Shown here in pieces: positions 32,801-40,949 of a stretch of DNA of 64,000 nucleotides. The notes under the pieces are model-generated. The model was given only the letters and a program-made list of their open reading frames with translations, was not told where the DNA came from and made no database searches. The position numbers were made by a program, and so were the translations under genes. The DNA comes from a virus: positions 40,975 through 104,974 of IMG/VR virus record IMGVR_UViG_3300032214_001486; one strand, 5' to 3'. Positions within the stretch are counted from its first letter, which is position 1; every line of letters starts with the position of its first letter.

Positions 32801-34273
32801 CGCAAGGCGCCGGGGCGCCCTGGCTGTGTATACTTCCTTCTCGATCCCCTGGGGAGTGACCATCTGCCCAGGGCTTAGCTGTACCTGGGCATCGAGCCCG
32901 GCCTTTTCCCAAGCCTCGGCAAGAGCAGGCAGGTAAGCGAAAACGGCCGGGATCTCTTTCAAGTCCCCCTCAGAGTCCGCGCCTTCTCGCCATTCTTGCA
33001 GGAATACGGCAAGCTGCGTGGGCGTTGTCGGGACAAGCACCTTATACTTGTCTACCGTCAGGCGCTTACCATATCGGTTAAAATAGCCAGAGAACGAAAA
33101 CAGCGCCGATACCGACTCACCGGGTAGACCGCCCCGCTTTTGGAACCGATCTCGGGTTGTGAGCCCGACCATAACCCCCGCGGGGGTTACCTCCCAAGAA
33201 AAGGCCGGGTGCCTTTGGTCAGGCGCGTAGTATTCGCCCTGGTGCAAGGCACCAGTAACCTTCCCCGTCGCGGGCCGGGGTAGCCGGGCAGATTGCTTAC
33301 TCCCCTTTTTGATCTGCCGGGGCGCAGGAGCCTTAGCTGCTTGCTCAGTCCACCCTTCCCAAGAAGTCTGCAAGCGATCAGCGGCGTTGGGGTATTGATC
33401 CCGCAGGTAGTCAATAAGTAGCGGTACTTCCTTGATCGAAATGTCGAGATACCAATTCTTGTATCCGCCCTTCTCCTCGGCTCGGGGCACGGCGTTGCCC
33501 CCAGCCTCGTTGATGGCGTTTTGAGCGGTAAACAGGTCTAAGGTCTTTGTAGATAGCGACAAGTACCCTGTTTTGGGGTCATAGCGCCAATTGAGGTTCC
33601 CGGTCTTGGTCAGAGGGATAGAGCCTCGGGCCAACGGTGTCCGCGAATAGATGTGGAAGTCCTGCTCGTCGGGCTTCTTGGCCCCAGGTTTCGTCAGCCG
33701 TGCGGGCTTTAAGTAATTCTCTAAGGTGCGGACAGCCCCCATCACCGCTTGGCGGGGTAGCTGAGTCTTGCTGTGTGTAATCAGCAGCCGGGCTGCGTAC
33801 AGATAATCTTGATCGTCTGCATAGCCGCCGGCCACGCGGGAGAGGAAAGCCCGCAGCGCCCCGTTTGTGGCTAAAGAGAACCCAGCGTCATCGTTATACG
33901 GCTTGGGTAGCGGGGGCGGGAGAACTGCAAGGTCAGCTACCATCCCGACAACCGCATCCTTTGCGGCTTGCACGTTAGGGTAAGTGTAGACCGCCTCGTT
34001 GGACACCTGAGCAATCGAGCCCGTAGTCTTGCGAATTACCCGCTTTTCGCGTAATTCATTCTTCTTCTCTTTCAAGGCATTAAACAGCGCCTTTTGAATT
34101 CGCTCTTGGTGTGCAAAGTAGTACGCCCTTAGTGGGCCGGTCAACCTCGACTCTAACCGCTCGATTAGATCCAGAACGGTTACAGAGAACAAGGCCGGGG
34201 GATTATGGCCCGGAATGGAGGGAACGGGGGGCTCCCCCACGGGGCTTTCCATTTCGCTGTCGTTGCGGCGCAT
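29843..34273 (-). CDS. Giant SNF2-family protein with 800-aa N-terminal extension
   Basis: 1476 residues from ATG 34273 (MRRNDSEMESPVGEP, TGGAG upstream). Residues about 30-70 (VLDLIERLESRLTGPLRAYY) carry the block's N-terminal module. A long unknown region follows. The SNF2 core begins near 810: MEYQKIGAAYVWLRGG, Walker A DAMGLGKT near 831, DESH near 928, MSGTALDN, then second-lobe motifs IGTRAAREGITL near 1211 and EEQAEDRTYRYTQ. A winged-helix-like C-terminus (KQREIYKYLQSVGGSATYAA) ends it. It should be an ATP-driven DNA translocase or remodeller. The extension contains KSKIVIIGTDNVSEICGWFL and other unrecognised parts. Confidence 0.9.
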   Translation of the reverse strand: MRRNDSEMESPVGEPPVPSIPGHNPPALFSVTVLDLIERLESRLTGPLRAYYFAHQERIQKALFNALKEKKNELREKRVIRKTTGSIAQVSNEAVYTYPNVQAAKDAVVGMVADLAVLPPPLPKPYNDDAGFSLATNGALRAFLSRVAGGYADDQDYLYAARLLITHSKTQLPRQAVMGAVRTLENYLKPARLTKPGAKKPDEQDFHIYSRTPLARGSIPLTKTGNLNWRYDPKTGYLSLSTKTLDLFTAQNAINEAGGNAVPRAEEKGGYKNWYLDISIKEVPLLIDYLRDQYPNAADRLQTSWEGWTEQAAKAPAPRQIKKGSKQSARLPRPATGKVTGALHQGEYYAPDQRHPAFSWEVTPAGVMVGLTTRDRFQKRGGLPGESVSALFSFSGYFNRYGKRLTVDKYKVLVPTTPTQLAVFLQEWREGADSEGDLKEIPAVFAYLPALAEAWEKAGLDAQVQLSPGQMVTPQGIEKEVYTARAPRRLALGGGETVDLSTMTPKLHDTWEELVSGDSKQIVRDLSFVYQWSRLLPKEDKAAEMVRIKGGDAREQSQSKIQSSGFKGETPLPSWSRSIDTIAAVAKELTEPSFSACRGVFVVPTSMVGTDFIPQLGDAWGLRALAAATDATKSKIVIIGTDNVSEICGWFLYAKYRTDIRGNKIVDKETGQYQKEVILNYYSANLAQTGYGEDTYELMPGWGKRIDLKENLKYAPFPVPVVLGEIRAGYVPRLARALDLSNEFVLSYTMRIALLSAYMLNCPKAFPVAAAAKFSDIPQPERAQIENMYDWDKMQYLNKDYPGGPKMMGLMEYQKIGAAYVWLRGGRALIGDAMGLGKTVQAITAVRMRAPQTLPVVVVCPSSVLYNWAAEIDRWYPGAKVFVGTGPILGKLGDGELTDAERNADFIIMGWSSTSKYGPRYYDRIKTLIVDESHYGKKFDSVRSIGARELSYQAEYSIVMSGTALDNAKLEELWPQLSMVDPVAFGEALDGEGYYKYTNNFVPSEKNTSFKGNIPTLDTVDNLRKRLGVMLRCYMVRRLKNQVPLGLGEKTRVYREVLLTPAQRKIYDTEMAKVLEVVIQRIREKRIDAALKFIHDGKGKITVYQATEMANELEYNPKKIAGTAFVVYLIARQAVAKVKTPFAIETIVTRLKEHPNDPVVVFVEFDENMGLIRQALDARSIPYVYIDGKVPPLERRRRVEAFQKDRDNSKVKVFIGTRAAREGITLTRANYTLFVDRWYVPAWEEQAEDRTYRYTQTRDVTIEFLVVKDTIDEQLNALIERKRQIIGDVVGEDKFEELQEKGDKVVEEEYATDLMETLRANIEGLSGLTEEDTIIDEQMVRDAAAEDDAFTDKGVQAIRDPGTSRPKQREIYKYLQSVGGSATYAALEAAGLPAERAKAGIEAGYFKVVTIPRVLKNNGLVRTDDNDGSFVVPPLTLADIPKFKVQPGQFKLRQIVDRKVTENPRRVSALVPKRHR

Positions 34274-34319
34274 AGGCACTCCAGGGTAAGACAAGGGCAA
34301 GGCAGGGCCTTTCGCGGTT

Positions 34320-34348
34320 ACCCTACCATAGACGCATATAGCCCGCAA
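34320..34348 (-). promoter_or_regulatory. Promoter of the giant SNF2 gene
   Basis: Minus strand: TTGCGG (34343-34348), 17-base spacer, TAGGGT (34320-34325), 47 bases before the start codon. The -35 box overlaps the downstream arm of the hairpin at 34340-34371. Confidence 0.5.
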
Positions 34349-34371
34349 CCCCCTTTCGAGGGCTGCGGGCT
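34340..34371 (-). terminator. Hairpin after the GHKL-peptidase gene
   Basis: AGCCCGCA (34340-34347) and TGCGGGCT (34364-34371) form an 8-bp stem with an inner CCC/GGG pairing; a second TGCGGGCT copy follows at 34371-34378. There is no T-run on the minus strand, so terminator strength is uncertain. Confidence 0.45.
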
Positions 34372-34394
34372 GCGGGCTTAGGGGCAGACTTGGC

Positions 34395-37064
34395 TTAGGC
34401 CCTTTTCAGCCATTCGATTGTGTCAAGGCGGCCGTCCTGCTCCAGCGTTTCGATCAATTGCTGGTAGCACTTGGGGCACGACTGCGCGACCTTTAGCTCT
34501 TGGCGTAGCTTCTGCTCTGCGGTCTGGATCGACTGACGCTCGGGGTCAGGTATATCCAAAACCACAGACAACAGGCGGCTGAACGCCGGGATCAAGGGGT
34601 AGGTGCGGAAAGCTATATCCTCTCGGATAATCGAAAATCCCTCGTCGTGACCCTCCCCGTGACTAACTCCGTAGACGTAGTGGGCTAACTCGTGGCAGAT
34701 CAGGCCGTGCAGGTACGCTGCTAAGTCCCGAGAGTTGTTATACCCTTTTTTCGCCTCCTTGAAGAAGAAGGGGTTTACTCCAATTGTGCTGATCTTGGAG
34801 ATGTAGATAGCAATAACATCGTCGTTAAGGACGAAGCCGGGGTATACCCGTCCCGTCACCTGCCCATAAGTGTCGATCACCATGCGAAGAAGTTGATCCC
34901 ATAGAACAAGCACAGGAAGATACTTAGCGTACTCTTTCTTGAATTTCCGGGCGCCCTCCGAATTATACTTGCCGTCTTTGTTGAGAAATTGCTTTCGACT
35001 AATCAGTAAGCCCGCGAAAGCCCCAAAGGGGTTGCCAAAGAGGCGCTGACGTTTCGCGTCGTCAATATCGTATTGATCTACCAGACCAAAGCGCAGCAGG
35101 TCGTTTAGAACGTCTGTCAAGGCGGACTCAACGCTGAGGGCGAAGCTGATACCGCCTACTTCCGGCCGCGCTGCGTTGTCCTGTACGGTATCCAATGCCT
35201 GATACAGCAGATTTAGATCAGCCAGATATAGGTGGTATGGGTGTCTTAGTTGCTCGGCCAAGATAGAGAATACATCGCGGTGTATCTCGCTATACCGTTT
35301 TTTGCCTGCAATTTCATTGTACGCTTTGAGGTAGTCCGTCAGAACAGTGACGCTGATCCGGTAAATTTCTATGGGGTCCACTCTCCGCTGCTCTGCTTCC
35401 CTGATTTCGTCCTCTTGGTCTAAGGCTTTATCCATCGCCTTTTCAGTCGGCGTGGCTACCCGTTGTGGGCTTTGGGGTGTCTCTGGCACATGATCCGACG
35501 CTACATCACCGGCTTTTTCTTCGCGTACTTGTGCTTTGAGCTTAGCCCCCAGCTTTCGCTCCCCCCCTGCGGCTTGTTCTTTGCGGAAATCGCGGGCAAC
35601 CTTAGCTCCCGCCTGAACAATGCTAAGTAAGTCAGCGTCGCCCAAAGCCTCAGCGACTTTTTTCTGAATTTCCTCTTGTTCCGGCGGCATAGTCGAAGAT
35701 GCGCGCGGGTCGTACATTTCGTCCTCTTTGTCCTCTTTGACCGTTACTTTCTTCTCACAGAAGTCACGGAAAGAGTTAAAGGCGCTATGCTCGGCGCGTG
35801 TGTTGAATTTGTCCCGCCCGGTGTTAAAGGGGTATCCCTCGGTCCCCGGCACACCCGACCTTCCTTGCAGCGCGGACAGCCCCGGAGAGTCTAAATCTAC
35901 TGTCATCCCTCGACGCCCATCAAAGTAAGGGGTGACAACCTCACCATTAAGGGTTAAGGTAATGTCCGGCAGATTATTGAGGGCCAGCAGTCTGCGAATT
36001 CGGACTTCAATGGGGTCATAATCCTCAACGACGGTGTAACCGTCTTTATTTAGGTAACTCACTCGGTCAAAGTGAGGCACCTTAAAGACAGTTAGCTCTA
36101 CGCCGGCAACGTAGGGCATACCCGTTTCAATGGGTTCCTGCTTGTTTAACTGCTCAGAAGTAACGAACAAGTCTTGGGTCCGAATTTCCCACGACCTGTC
36201 CGCAGAGCAGCCAAGGATAACAGCCTTGGCTACACCAAAACCTCCCGTTGTGCCCGAAGTCGCATAGTCCAGCGTATAGTCATAATCTAAGGTCTTGTCA
36301 TAAGACTTTTTTGGCTGCTGGAATTGAAGCAAGCCATTGAGCCTAATGTAGTAAGCGCCGTCATTTGCGTTGAGCCCCCGCTTGTATCTCCGCACAGCTA
36401 AACTAATGGAGGCATCAAAGTCCCCGCGGGCCAAGGCTTCGTTGTACTTATCGCTTTCCCCGATGCTAAGGAAAGATTGGATAATCTTTGCGTCCATGCC
36501 CGTGCCGTTGTCTCGAAAGATCAACGCGTTTTGGGTACGGTCTACCACCACATCAAAACGGCCCTCTCCCTTCTTGATTTTGCGCTGCTCGACCGCTTTG
36601 CGTATCGCATCCACAGAATTTTGTAGGGCCTCGCGCACCGCGAGTAGAGGTAGGTCTTTGCTTTCGTAGGTATTTTTAGTAAGTAGCTCCCACATGCGCG
36701 GTATGTTCGCCCCGTAAGCCAAAACCGGGCCCTTACCGTTGCGGCGCAGGCGGCGCAGGTGGCGCAGGACGGCGACCGGGTTGGTGCGGGCGTCTACCGC
36801 TGCGGCTGCTTGCTTGGGCGTGCGGCGTACACCCGCCTTCACCACCTCGATATGCTGCTGGCGAGTCAACGCAGGGGCCATGCCCCGCAGACGAGCACGA
36901 GCCCGGACGCGAACCGGGTCCATCTGATCCAACATCGCTTGCAGCAGCCCCAGGTAGGGCTTTAACTCAGGATTGGTCGAGATACCGGGGATCTCCCGCT
37001 CGGCGTACTGCAAAAACTCTTGCGTCGTCATCGCACGGGTGTCTTGTGCTGGTGTCCAAGCCAT
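34395..37064 (-). CDS. GHKL ATPase fused to an HExxH metallopeptidase
   Basis: 889 residues from ATG 37064, 4 bases after the previous stop. The GHKL (Hsp90/MutL/MORC-type) ATP site is clear: AVREALQNSVDAI (N box, about residue 140-150), IFRDNGTGMDAKII (G1 box, about 185) and SGTTGGFGVAKAVI (lid/G2). A charged linker (residues about 420-560) leads to a helical domain and, near residue 788, LICHELAHYVYGVSHGEGHD, an HExxH zinc peptidase site with further His and Asp ligands. CPKC lies close to the end. This joins an ATP-driven clamp or chaperone to a protease in one chain. Both motifs are firm; the substrate is unknown. Confidence 0.9.
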   Translation of the reverse strand: MAWTPAQDTRAMTTQEFLQYAEREIPGISTNPELKPYLGLLQAMLDQMDPVRVRARARLRGMAPALTRQQHIEVVKAGVRRTPKQAAAAVDARTNPVAVLRHLRRLRRNGKGPVLAYGANIPRMWELLTKNTYESKDLPLLAVREALQNSVDAIRKAVEQRKIKKGEGRFDVVVDRTQNALIFRDNGTGMDAKIIQSFLSIGESDKYNEALARGDFDASISLAVRRYKRGLNANDGAYYIRLNGLLQFQQPKKSYDKTLDYDYTLDYATSGTTGGFGVAKAVILGCSADRSWEIRTQDLFVTSEQLNKQEPIETGMPYVAGVELTVFKVPHFDRVSYLNKDGYTVVEDYDPIEVRIRRLLALNNLPDITLTLNGEVVTPYFDGRRGMTVDLDSPGLSALQGRSGVPGTEGYPFNTGRDKFNTRAEHSAFNSFRDFCEKKVTVKEDKEDEMYDPRASSTMPPEQEEIQKKVAEALGDADLLSIVQAGAKVARDFRKEQAAGGERKLGAKLKAQVREEKAGDVASDHVPETPQSPQRVATPTEKAMDKALDQEDEIREAEQRRVDPIEIYRISVTVLTDYLKAYNEIAGKKRYSEIHRDVFSILAEQLRHPYHLYLADLNLLYQALDTVQDNAARPEVGGISFALSVESALTDVLNDLLRFGLVDQYDIDDAKRQRLFGNPFGAFAGLLISRKQFLNKDGKYNSEGARKFKKEYAKYLPVLVLWDQLLRMVIDTYGQVTGRVYPGFVLNDDVIAIYISKISTIGVNPFFFKEAKKGYNNSRDLAAYLHGLICHELAHYVYGVSHGEGHDEGFSIIREDIAFRTYPLIPAFSRLLSVVLDIPDPERQSIQTAEQKLRQELKVAQSCPKCYQQLIETLEQDGRLDTIEWLKRA

Positions 37065-37068
37065 AGGA

Positions 37069-37542
37069 TTAGGCCCCCATCTGAGTAGCAAGGTCAAACA
37101 AACGAGAAACAGCAGACGGCGCGCTGGCGACCTCCGCCGGGACAGTCACTTGGCCCCGCTTGCGTTCACCGGGGGTCATATTGCGTATGTCTGTGAAGAT
37201 ACTGAGTACCTGGGCAGCCTTTGTGGGGTCTTGCTCCCACATACCCAAGGTCACTTCCGCCAGCTTATCCAGCCGTTTGAGCAGCGCAGCATCGACGGGC
37301 AGCGTGCCTCGACTCACAGCCAGCCGGAGAGCCTGTACGTTGCTCAGCATGGACGGAAGCGTGGTCGGGGGCCGACCGCGCAGGCTGACAATATCCTTGG
37401 GGGCTGCGGTGCGGGCTTCCCAGGTAGTCTTGACGTACTTGGCCCAATACGCCTTGTTTTGCTGCAAATGAGCAGACAAGTAAGGCGCGCGTTGGGCGAC
37501 CGTAGCCAATACAGCATTGACTTGATCTTTGGTGAGGATCAT
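37069..37542 (-). CDS. Unknown 157-aa helical protein
   Basis: ATG 37542, 7 bases after CAGGAG. MILTKDQVNAVLATVAQRAP then YLSAHLQQNKAYWAKYVKTT follow the same pattern as the N-terminal module of other proteins in the block, here making up much of the chain. The rest is helical (LKRLDKLAEVTLGMWEQDPT). It is the first gene of its operon, directly before the GHKL-peptidase, and has a strong promoter at 37562-37591. Confidence 0.65.
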   Translation of the reverse strand: MILTKDQVNAVLATVAQRAPYLSAHLQQNKAYWAKYVKTTWEARTAAPKDIVSLRGRPPTTLPSMLSNVQALRLAVSRGTLPVDAALLKRLDKLAEVTLGMWEQDPTKAAQVLSIFTDIRNMTPGERKRGQVTVPAEVASAPSAVSRLFDLATQMGA

Positions 37543-37561
37543 GGAGCACTCCTGAGCCCGC

Positions 37562-37591
37562 ATCATAGCCCAGCGGTGGGTTTTAGGTCAA
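37562..37591 (-). promoter_or_regulatory. Promoter TTGACC-18-TATGAT
   Basis: Minus strand: TTGACC (37586-37591), 18-base spacer, TATGAT (37562-37567), 20 bases before the start at 37542, giving a very short leader. Strong match to sigma70 consensus. Confidence 0.75.
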
Positions 37592-37601
37592 GGGGTACGG
37601 C

Positions 37602-37641
37602 TAAAACAGAATAACGCCCGCGGTTTGTGCCGCAGGCGTTA
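37602..37641 (-). terminator. Terminator of the 39146-37677 gene
   Basis: Arms at 37612-37623 and 37630-37641 (TAACGCCTGCGG read on the minus strand) pair at 11 of 12 positions with a 6-base loop, followed by TTCTGTTTTA. Strong intrinsic terminator separating the virion block from the early block. Confidence 0.8.
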
Positions 37642-37676
37642 CCTGGGGGTCTATGCCCTGGGGGCTATCTCTGCAA

Positions 37677-39146
37677 TCAGCGACGACGGCGGGGGTTCGA
37701 CTTGACGTTCTCGCCCAGCATTTCGTCAATGACTTCGTTGATCAGCTTCTTGATCTCCGCTTCCAATTGAGCGTCGCTCATGCCCTCGCCCGACACAGCC
37801 GGGCCGCGGGAAACCGGCGCGACGACCGGAGCGGAGACAACGGGCGACGGCGCAGGCGCGGGAGCCTCGGGGATAACCGGGGCCGGCGGCGTTGTCTCGA
37901 TGATCGCCTTGGCGACTTCGGGCGAACCCGCAGCAGCAGGACGAATGGCGGCCAGCAGAAGTACAATGTTCTTTTTGATGTTTTCGATAAACTCTTTTTG
38001 GAATTCCGCTTTGGTCTGGTTTTCTTTGGGCGCAGCCTTGGCCGCGTAACGGGCAAGACCAGCATAAACCTTATCTACCTCAGAAGGTGTACCCCCCTTC
38101 CGTTTGATCATTTCGCGTAGGGCGGCCTCGATTGCGGGTGTAATATCCACAGGATTACGCCGGGCACCGTTAGAACGTGTCAGACGGTTACGGGGGTTCC
38201 CCAGGATCTTAGCAAAGGCCGCGTCAATCTCAGCCTGTTCGCGCTCGGCCTCTGTCATTTCCGGCGCAGCCGCAGGGGCAGGTACAGCAGACGACTCATT
38301 CATAGCAGCCAAAAGGAGATCAGACCCGTCATCTTCCTCGACGGCTTCGGCCTCGGGGGGCAGCGGCGAAGGCTGGGAGTCTACAATGTCCACGTCTACG
38401 CCGGCCTTATTGGCGATCTGCTCCACCGTATCGGCCACGTTCTCGGAAATGGCCTGGGCCTGCTCGGCGGCGGCCGTCGCATCCTGGGCCGCAGCTACGG
38501 TCACCGGGACCGCATCGGCGGGCTTTTGCTTGCGGGTCCGGGTGACCTTTTCCGCACCCTCCACGACAGCGGCGGCGTTGTTCGTCACGCCCTGTAGACG
38601 CTTGGCCGCCTCTAACTGCGTTTTAAGATCCTCCAACGCCTGCGAGTACGCCACGGGAGGGCGGCCAACACGGGCAGGGAGGGCAGTCCAATCCTTGCCT
38701 GCGCTCGTCTTAAAGACCTTTTTTTGCAGCTCAGCGATGTTCCGCTCGATAGCCGCTACCGAGTCGGTCGTGTCCTGCTGCTTTGTCTCAACGACCGCCG
38801 CGGCGGCCTTTGTAATCTTGGCCGCAGCCTTTTGACCCTGGGCCTCGGTCAGATTGACGGTCGGAGTCGGCGGAGGGGAAACAGCCTCCTGCACCGCGGG
38901 GCTTTGCATACCCCCAGCCATAAAGTCCCTGTGGTATTCGCCGCCGGGAAGGAAGGCATTTTCGTCCAGGTTATTGTACGCGGCCAGCCACTTTAGGTAG
39001 GTCGCAACCGCACCAGGGGCCGGGTTGCGGCGGCTCTTTGGGTTGGCGCGGGGTATCCAAGAGGGCGGCGGCTGGGCCGTCCAGGCCGAGCTAACCGACA
39101 CCCACCGCTCTCCACGCTGTTCGTGACTGCTGTTCCGACGAGCCAT
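37677..39146 (-). CDS. Ala/Pro-rich basic-ended protein with RRNP motifs
   Basis: 489 residues from ATG 39146, 5 bases after GGAGG. It starts MARRNSSHEQ, has RANPKSRRNPAPG near residue 40, RSNGARRNPVDITP in the middle and ends SNPRRRR. Between these are Ala-rich helices and acidic Pro-rich linkers, and one compact helical segment (PVDITPAIEAALREMIKRKG). Similar RRN motifs occur in the neighbouring basic proteins. It looks like a virion core or DNA-associated protein; no enzyme domain is seen. Confidence 0.65.
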   Translation of the reverse strand: MARRNSSHEQRGERWVSVSSAWTAQPPPSWIPRANPKSRRNPAPGAVATYLKWLAAYNNLDENAFLPGGEYHRDFMAGGMQSPAVQEAVSPPPTPTVNLTEAQGQKAAAKITKAAAAVVETKQQDTTDSVAAIERNIAELQKKVFKTSAGKDWTALPARVGRPPVAYSQALEDLKTQLEAAKRLQGVTNNAAAVVEGAEKVTRTRKQKPADAVPVTVAAAQDATAAAEQAQAISENVADTVEQIANKAGVDVDIVDSQPSPLPPEAEAVEEDDGSDLLLAAMNESSAVPAPAAAPEMTEAEREQAEIDAAFAKILGNPRNRLTRSNGARRNPVDITPAIEAALREMIKRKGGTPSEVDKVYAGLARYAAKAAPKENQTKAEFQKEFIENIKKNIVLLLAAIRPAAAGSPEVAKAIIETTPPAPVIPEAPAPAPSPVVSAPVVAPVSRGPAVSGEGMSDAQLEAEIKKLINEVIDEMLGENVKSNPRRRR

Positions 39147-39205
39147 AAGTACCTCCAAAGCGAAATCGAAGTGTCCCTAACCCGGTTCAGGGCGCACGCA
39201 AGGCA

Positions 39206-39715
39206 TCATCGCACCCGCGAGGCCCGGCGTCTATACCCTTTGCGGGCCTTGTTTGCCTTGACGGTCGCAGTTTTAGGGCCCCCGGCCTTCGCTTGCACCG
39301 CTAATGCCGCCGCTTGGATTATTTCGTCCCCGTGCTCTTTTAACTGCTCGGCGACTAAGGAAGCAAGGGCCTTGGCCCGGTCGTCGTCAGACAGAAACAG
39401 CCGCGCAGCCGGGTTGAGGGTCGAGAGCTTGCGTAAAATCTCAATCTGCCTTTCCGGGGTCGCTGCTACGAATTCATCCACATGCCCCTGTACTTTCTTG
39501 ATTACTGTGGGCAGAACAAGGGGGAGAATTGCACGCGCCGCTGCGACTAAGGCAGGATGGTTGGCACGAACCGGGGGAAGGGGGGAGCCCACCACGATCA
39601 CATCAAGACCAGGGCGTTTAAGGGCGGCGGCGTCTAACAAGGCATCGGCCTTGTTTTTGTACGGGCCGACGTTCCCGTAAGCGTTCCCATTTTTTCTGAT
39701 CTCGATGCGATACAT
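39206..39715 (-). CDS. Small protein with basic C-terminus
   Basis: 169 residues. The first 45 residues (MYRIEIRKNGNAYGNVGPYK, ADALLDAAALKRPGLDVIVV) form a small alpha/beta unit. A helical middle is followed by a strongly basic tail (ATVKANKARKGYRRRASRVR). Probably DNA-associated in the particle, by analogy with its neighbours. No family is recognised. Confidence 0.6.
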   Translation of the reverse strand: MYRIEIRKNGNAYGNVGPYKNKADALLDAAALKRPGLDVIVVGSPLPPVRANHPALVAAARAILPLVLPTVIKKVQGHVDEFVAATPERQIEILRKLSTLNPAARLFLSDDDRAKALASLVAEQLKEHGDEIIQAAALAVQAKAGGPKTATVKANKARKGYRRRASRVR

Positions 39716-39744
39716 GGTGGGCTCCCAAGGTGCGACGGCTTACT

Positions 39745-40917
39745 TTACTTCCGGGCGCGGAAGCTGATTTTGCGACCATCGCGGGTACGGAAGCTCACGT
39801 TGCTGTTGCGACGGCTGTTCGCACGGAGCGCCATCGACTGCACGCGCTCACCCGCCGGCAGGACGTTATCGAGCAGGGCCCGGCTGGTGGCCGGCTTGCG
39901 GCTGCTGACGCGGTAGACCCACGCTTCCCAATTGCGACCGTTGACCGCCCCATCCACAATGAAGCCGTCCACGACTTCACCCAGACCGGCGTTCTTGAAT
40001 TCGGCAAGGCTTTCATCACCATCGTCGATCATGTCCAACGCCATTTTCTGACTAATCCGGTGATCCGCGACCTTCGCCGCAGTACGGAGCAGAGTCTTGG
40101 CGTCAATGGCCGCCGCGCGAGCGGTCGCGTAAGGCCCGAGATCGGCCCCGCGGTTGAGGTCGAATTCACCGTTTACCAGCACGGCGACGCGGTAGATACC
40201 CACGCCGGCCCGCCGACCGCCCTTCGCCTTGTGCTTCTCGCTGATTTTCACCCGAGTAGCAGTAGAGGGCACAATCCCCTTGCGCGAAGCACGGCCCTTG
40301 GGGGCCTTGCGCTCCGCAGGAAATGCCTCTTTCATTCCCGCGCGCACAATAGCCAGCCGTAGCTCCTCGGCCGTCAATTGCGAGTAGCTCGGGATCTTCA
40401 GACTCTTAGCCTCCTTCAGCAGACCTTTACGGTCCAGCCCGCTGATCTCCTCTTGAATTTCTTGGCGCGTTTGAGCCCGCTCACTCTTGGGGGCTTTGTC
40501 CGGCAGCGGGTAGGAAACATCCACCTCAGCCTTGACAACGGCCGCCAGCAGATCCTTCGCGCCCATCTTCGATAGGCCGGTCAGGCCCAGATCTTTTGCA
40601 TCTGTGCGAAGGATATTTAGCTTTTCTTCCCCCTTGTACTTAGCGTAAGCAGCACGGACTTCCGCCCGATACTGCTTGCGCTGCTCCTTGATTTCACTCA
40701 AAGTAAAACCGCCGGAGACAGCCTGAGCGGCGGGCTTCGAGGCGGCAGGCTTCGGAGCCGGGGCGGGGGCGGGGGCGGGCGCCGCGACCGGGGCCTTGGG
40801 GGCCTTGGGGGCAGCGGAGGCGGCAGCGGCTTGAGCCTTTGAGGGGCGGTCGCGCTTCTTTTTTTCGCCGGCCTTAGCCTCGGTTTTGGTGTCGGTGCTG
40901 TTTCGGAAAACCAACAT
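39745..40917 (-). CDS. Basic protein with SAP/Rho-N-like repeats
   Basis: 390 residues. MLVFRNSTDTK is followed by a Lys/Ala/Pro-rich tract. Two SAP or Rho-N-like helical units occur (LRTDAKDLGLTGLSKMGAKD near residue 105, LLKEAKSLKIPSYSQLTAEE near 170), which in known proteins bind nucleic acid. A C-terminal alpha/beta domain (GIYRVAVLVNGEFDLNRGAD) and a basic end with RANSRRNSNVSF follow. Likely a packaged DNA-binding protein. Confidence 0.65.
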   Translation of the reverse strand: MLVFRNSTDTKTEAKAGEKKKRDRPSKAQAAAASAAPKAPKAPVAAPAPAPAPAPKPAASKPAAQAVSGGFTLSEIKEQRKQYRAEVRAAYAKYKGEEKLNILRTDAKDLGLTGLSKMGAKDLLAAVVKAEVDVSYPLPDKAPKSERAQTRQEIQEEISGLDRKGLLKEAKSLKIPSYSQLTAEELRLAIVRAGMKEAFPAERKAPKGRASRKGIVPSTATRVKISEKHKAKGGRRAGVGIYRVAVLVNGEFDLNRGADLGPYATARAAAIDAKTLLRTAAKVADHRISQKMALDMIDDGDESLAEFKNAGLGEVVDGFIVDGAVNGRNWEAWVYRVSSRKPATSRALLDNVLPAGERVQSMALRANSRRNSNVSFRTRDGRKISFRARK

Positions 40918-40949
40918 TACAGTCTCCTGTCGGTGCGGGGGTGTGGGGG

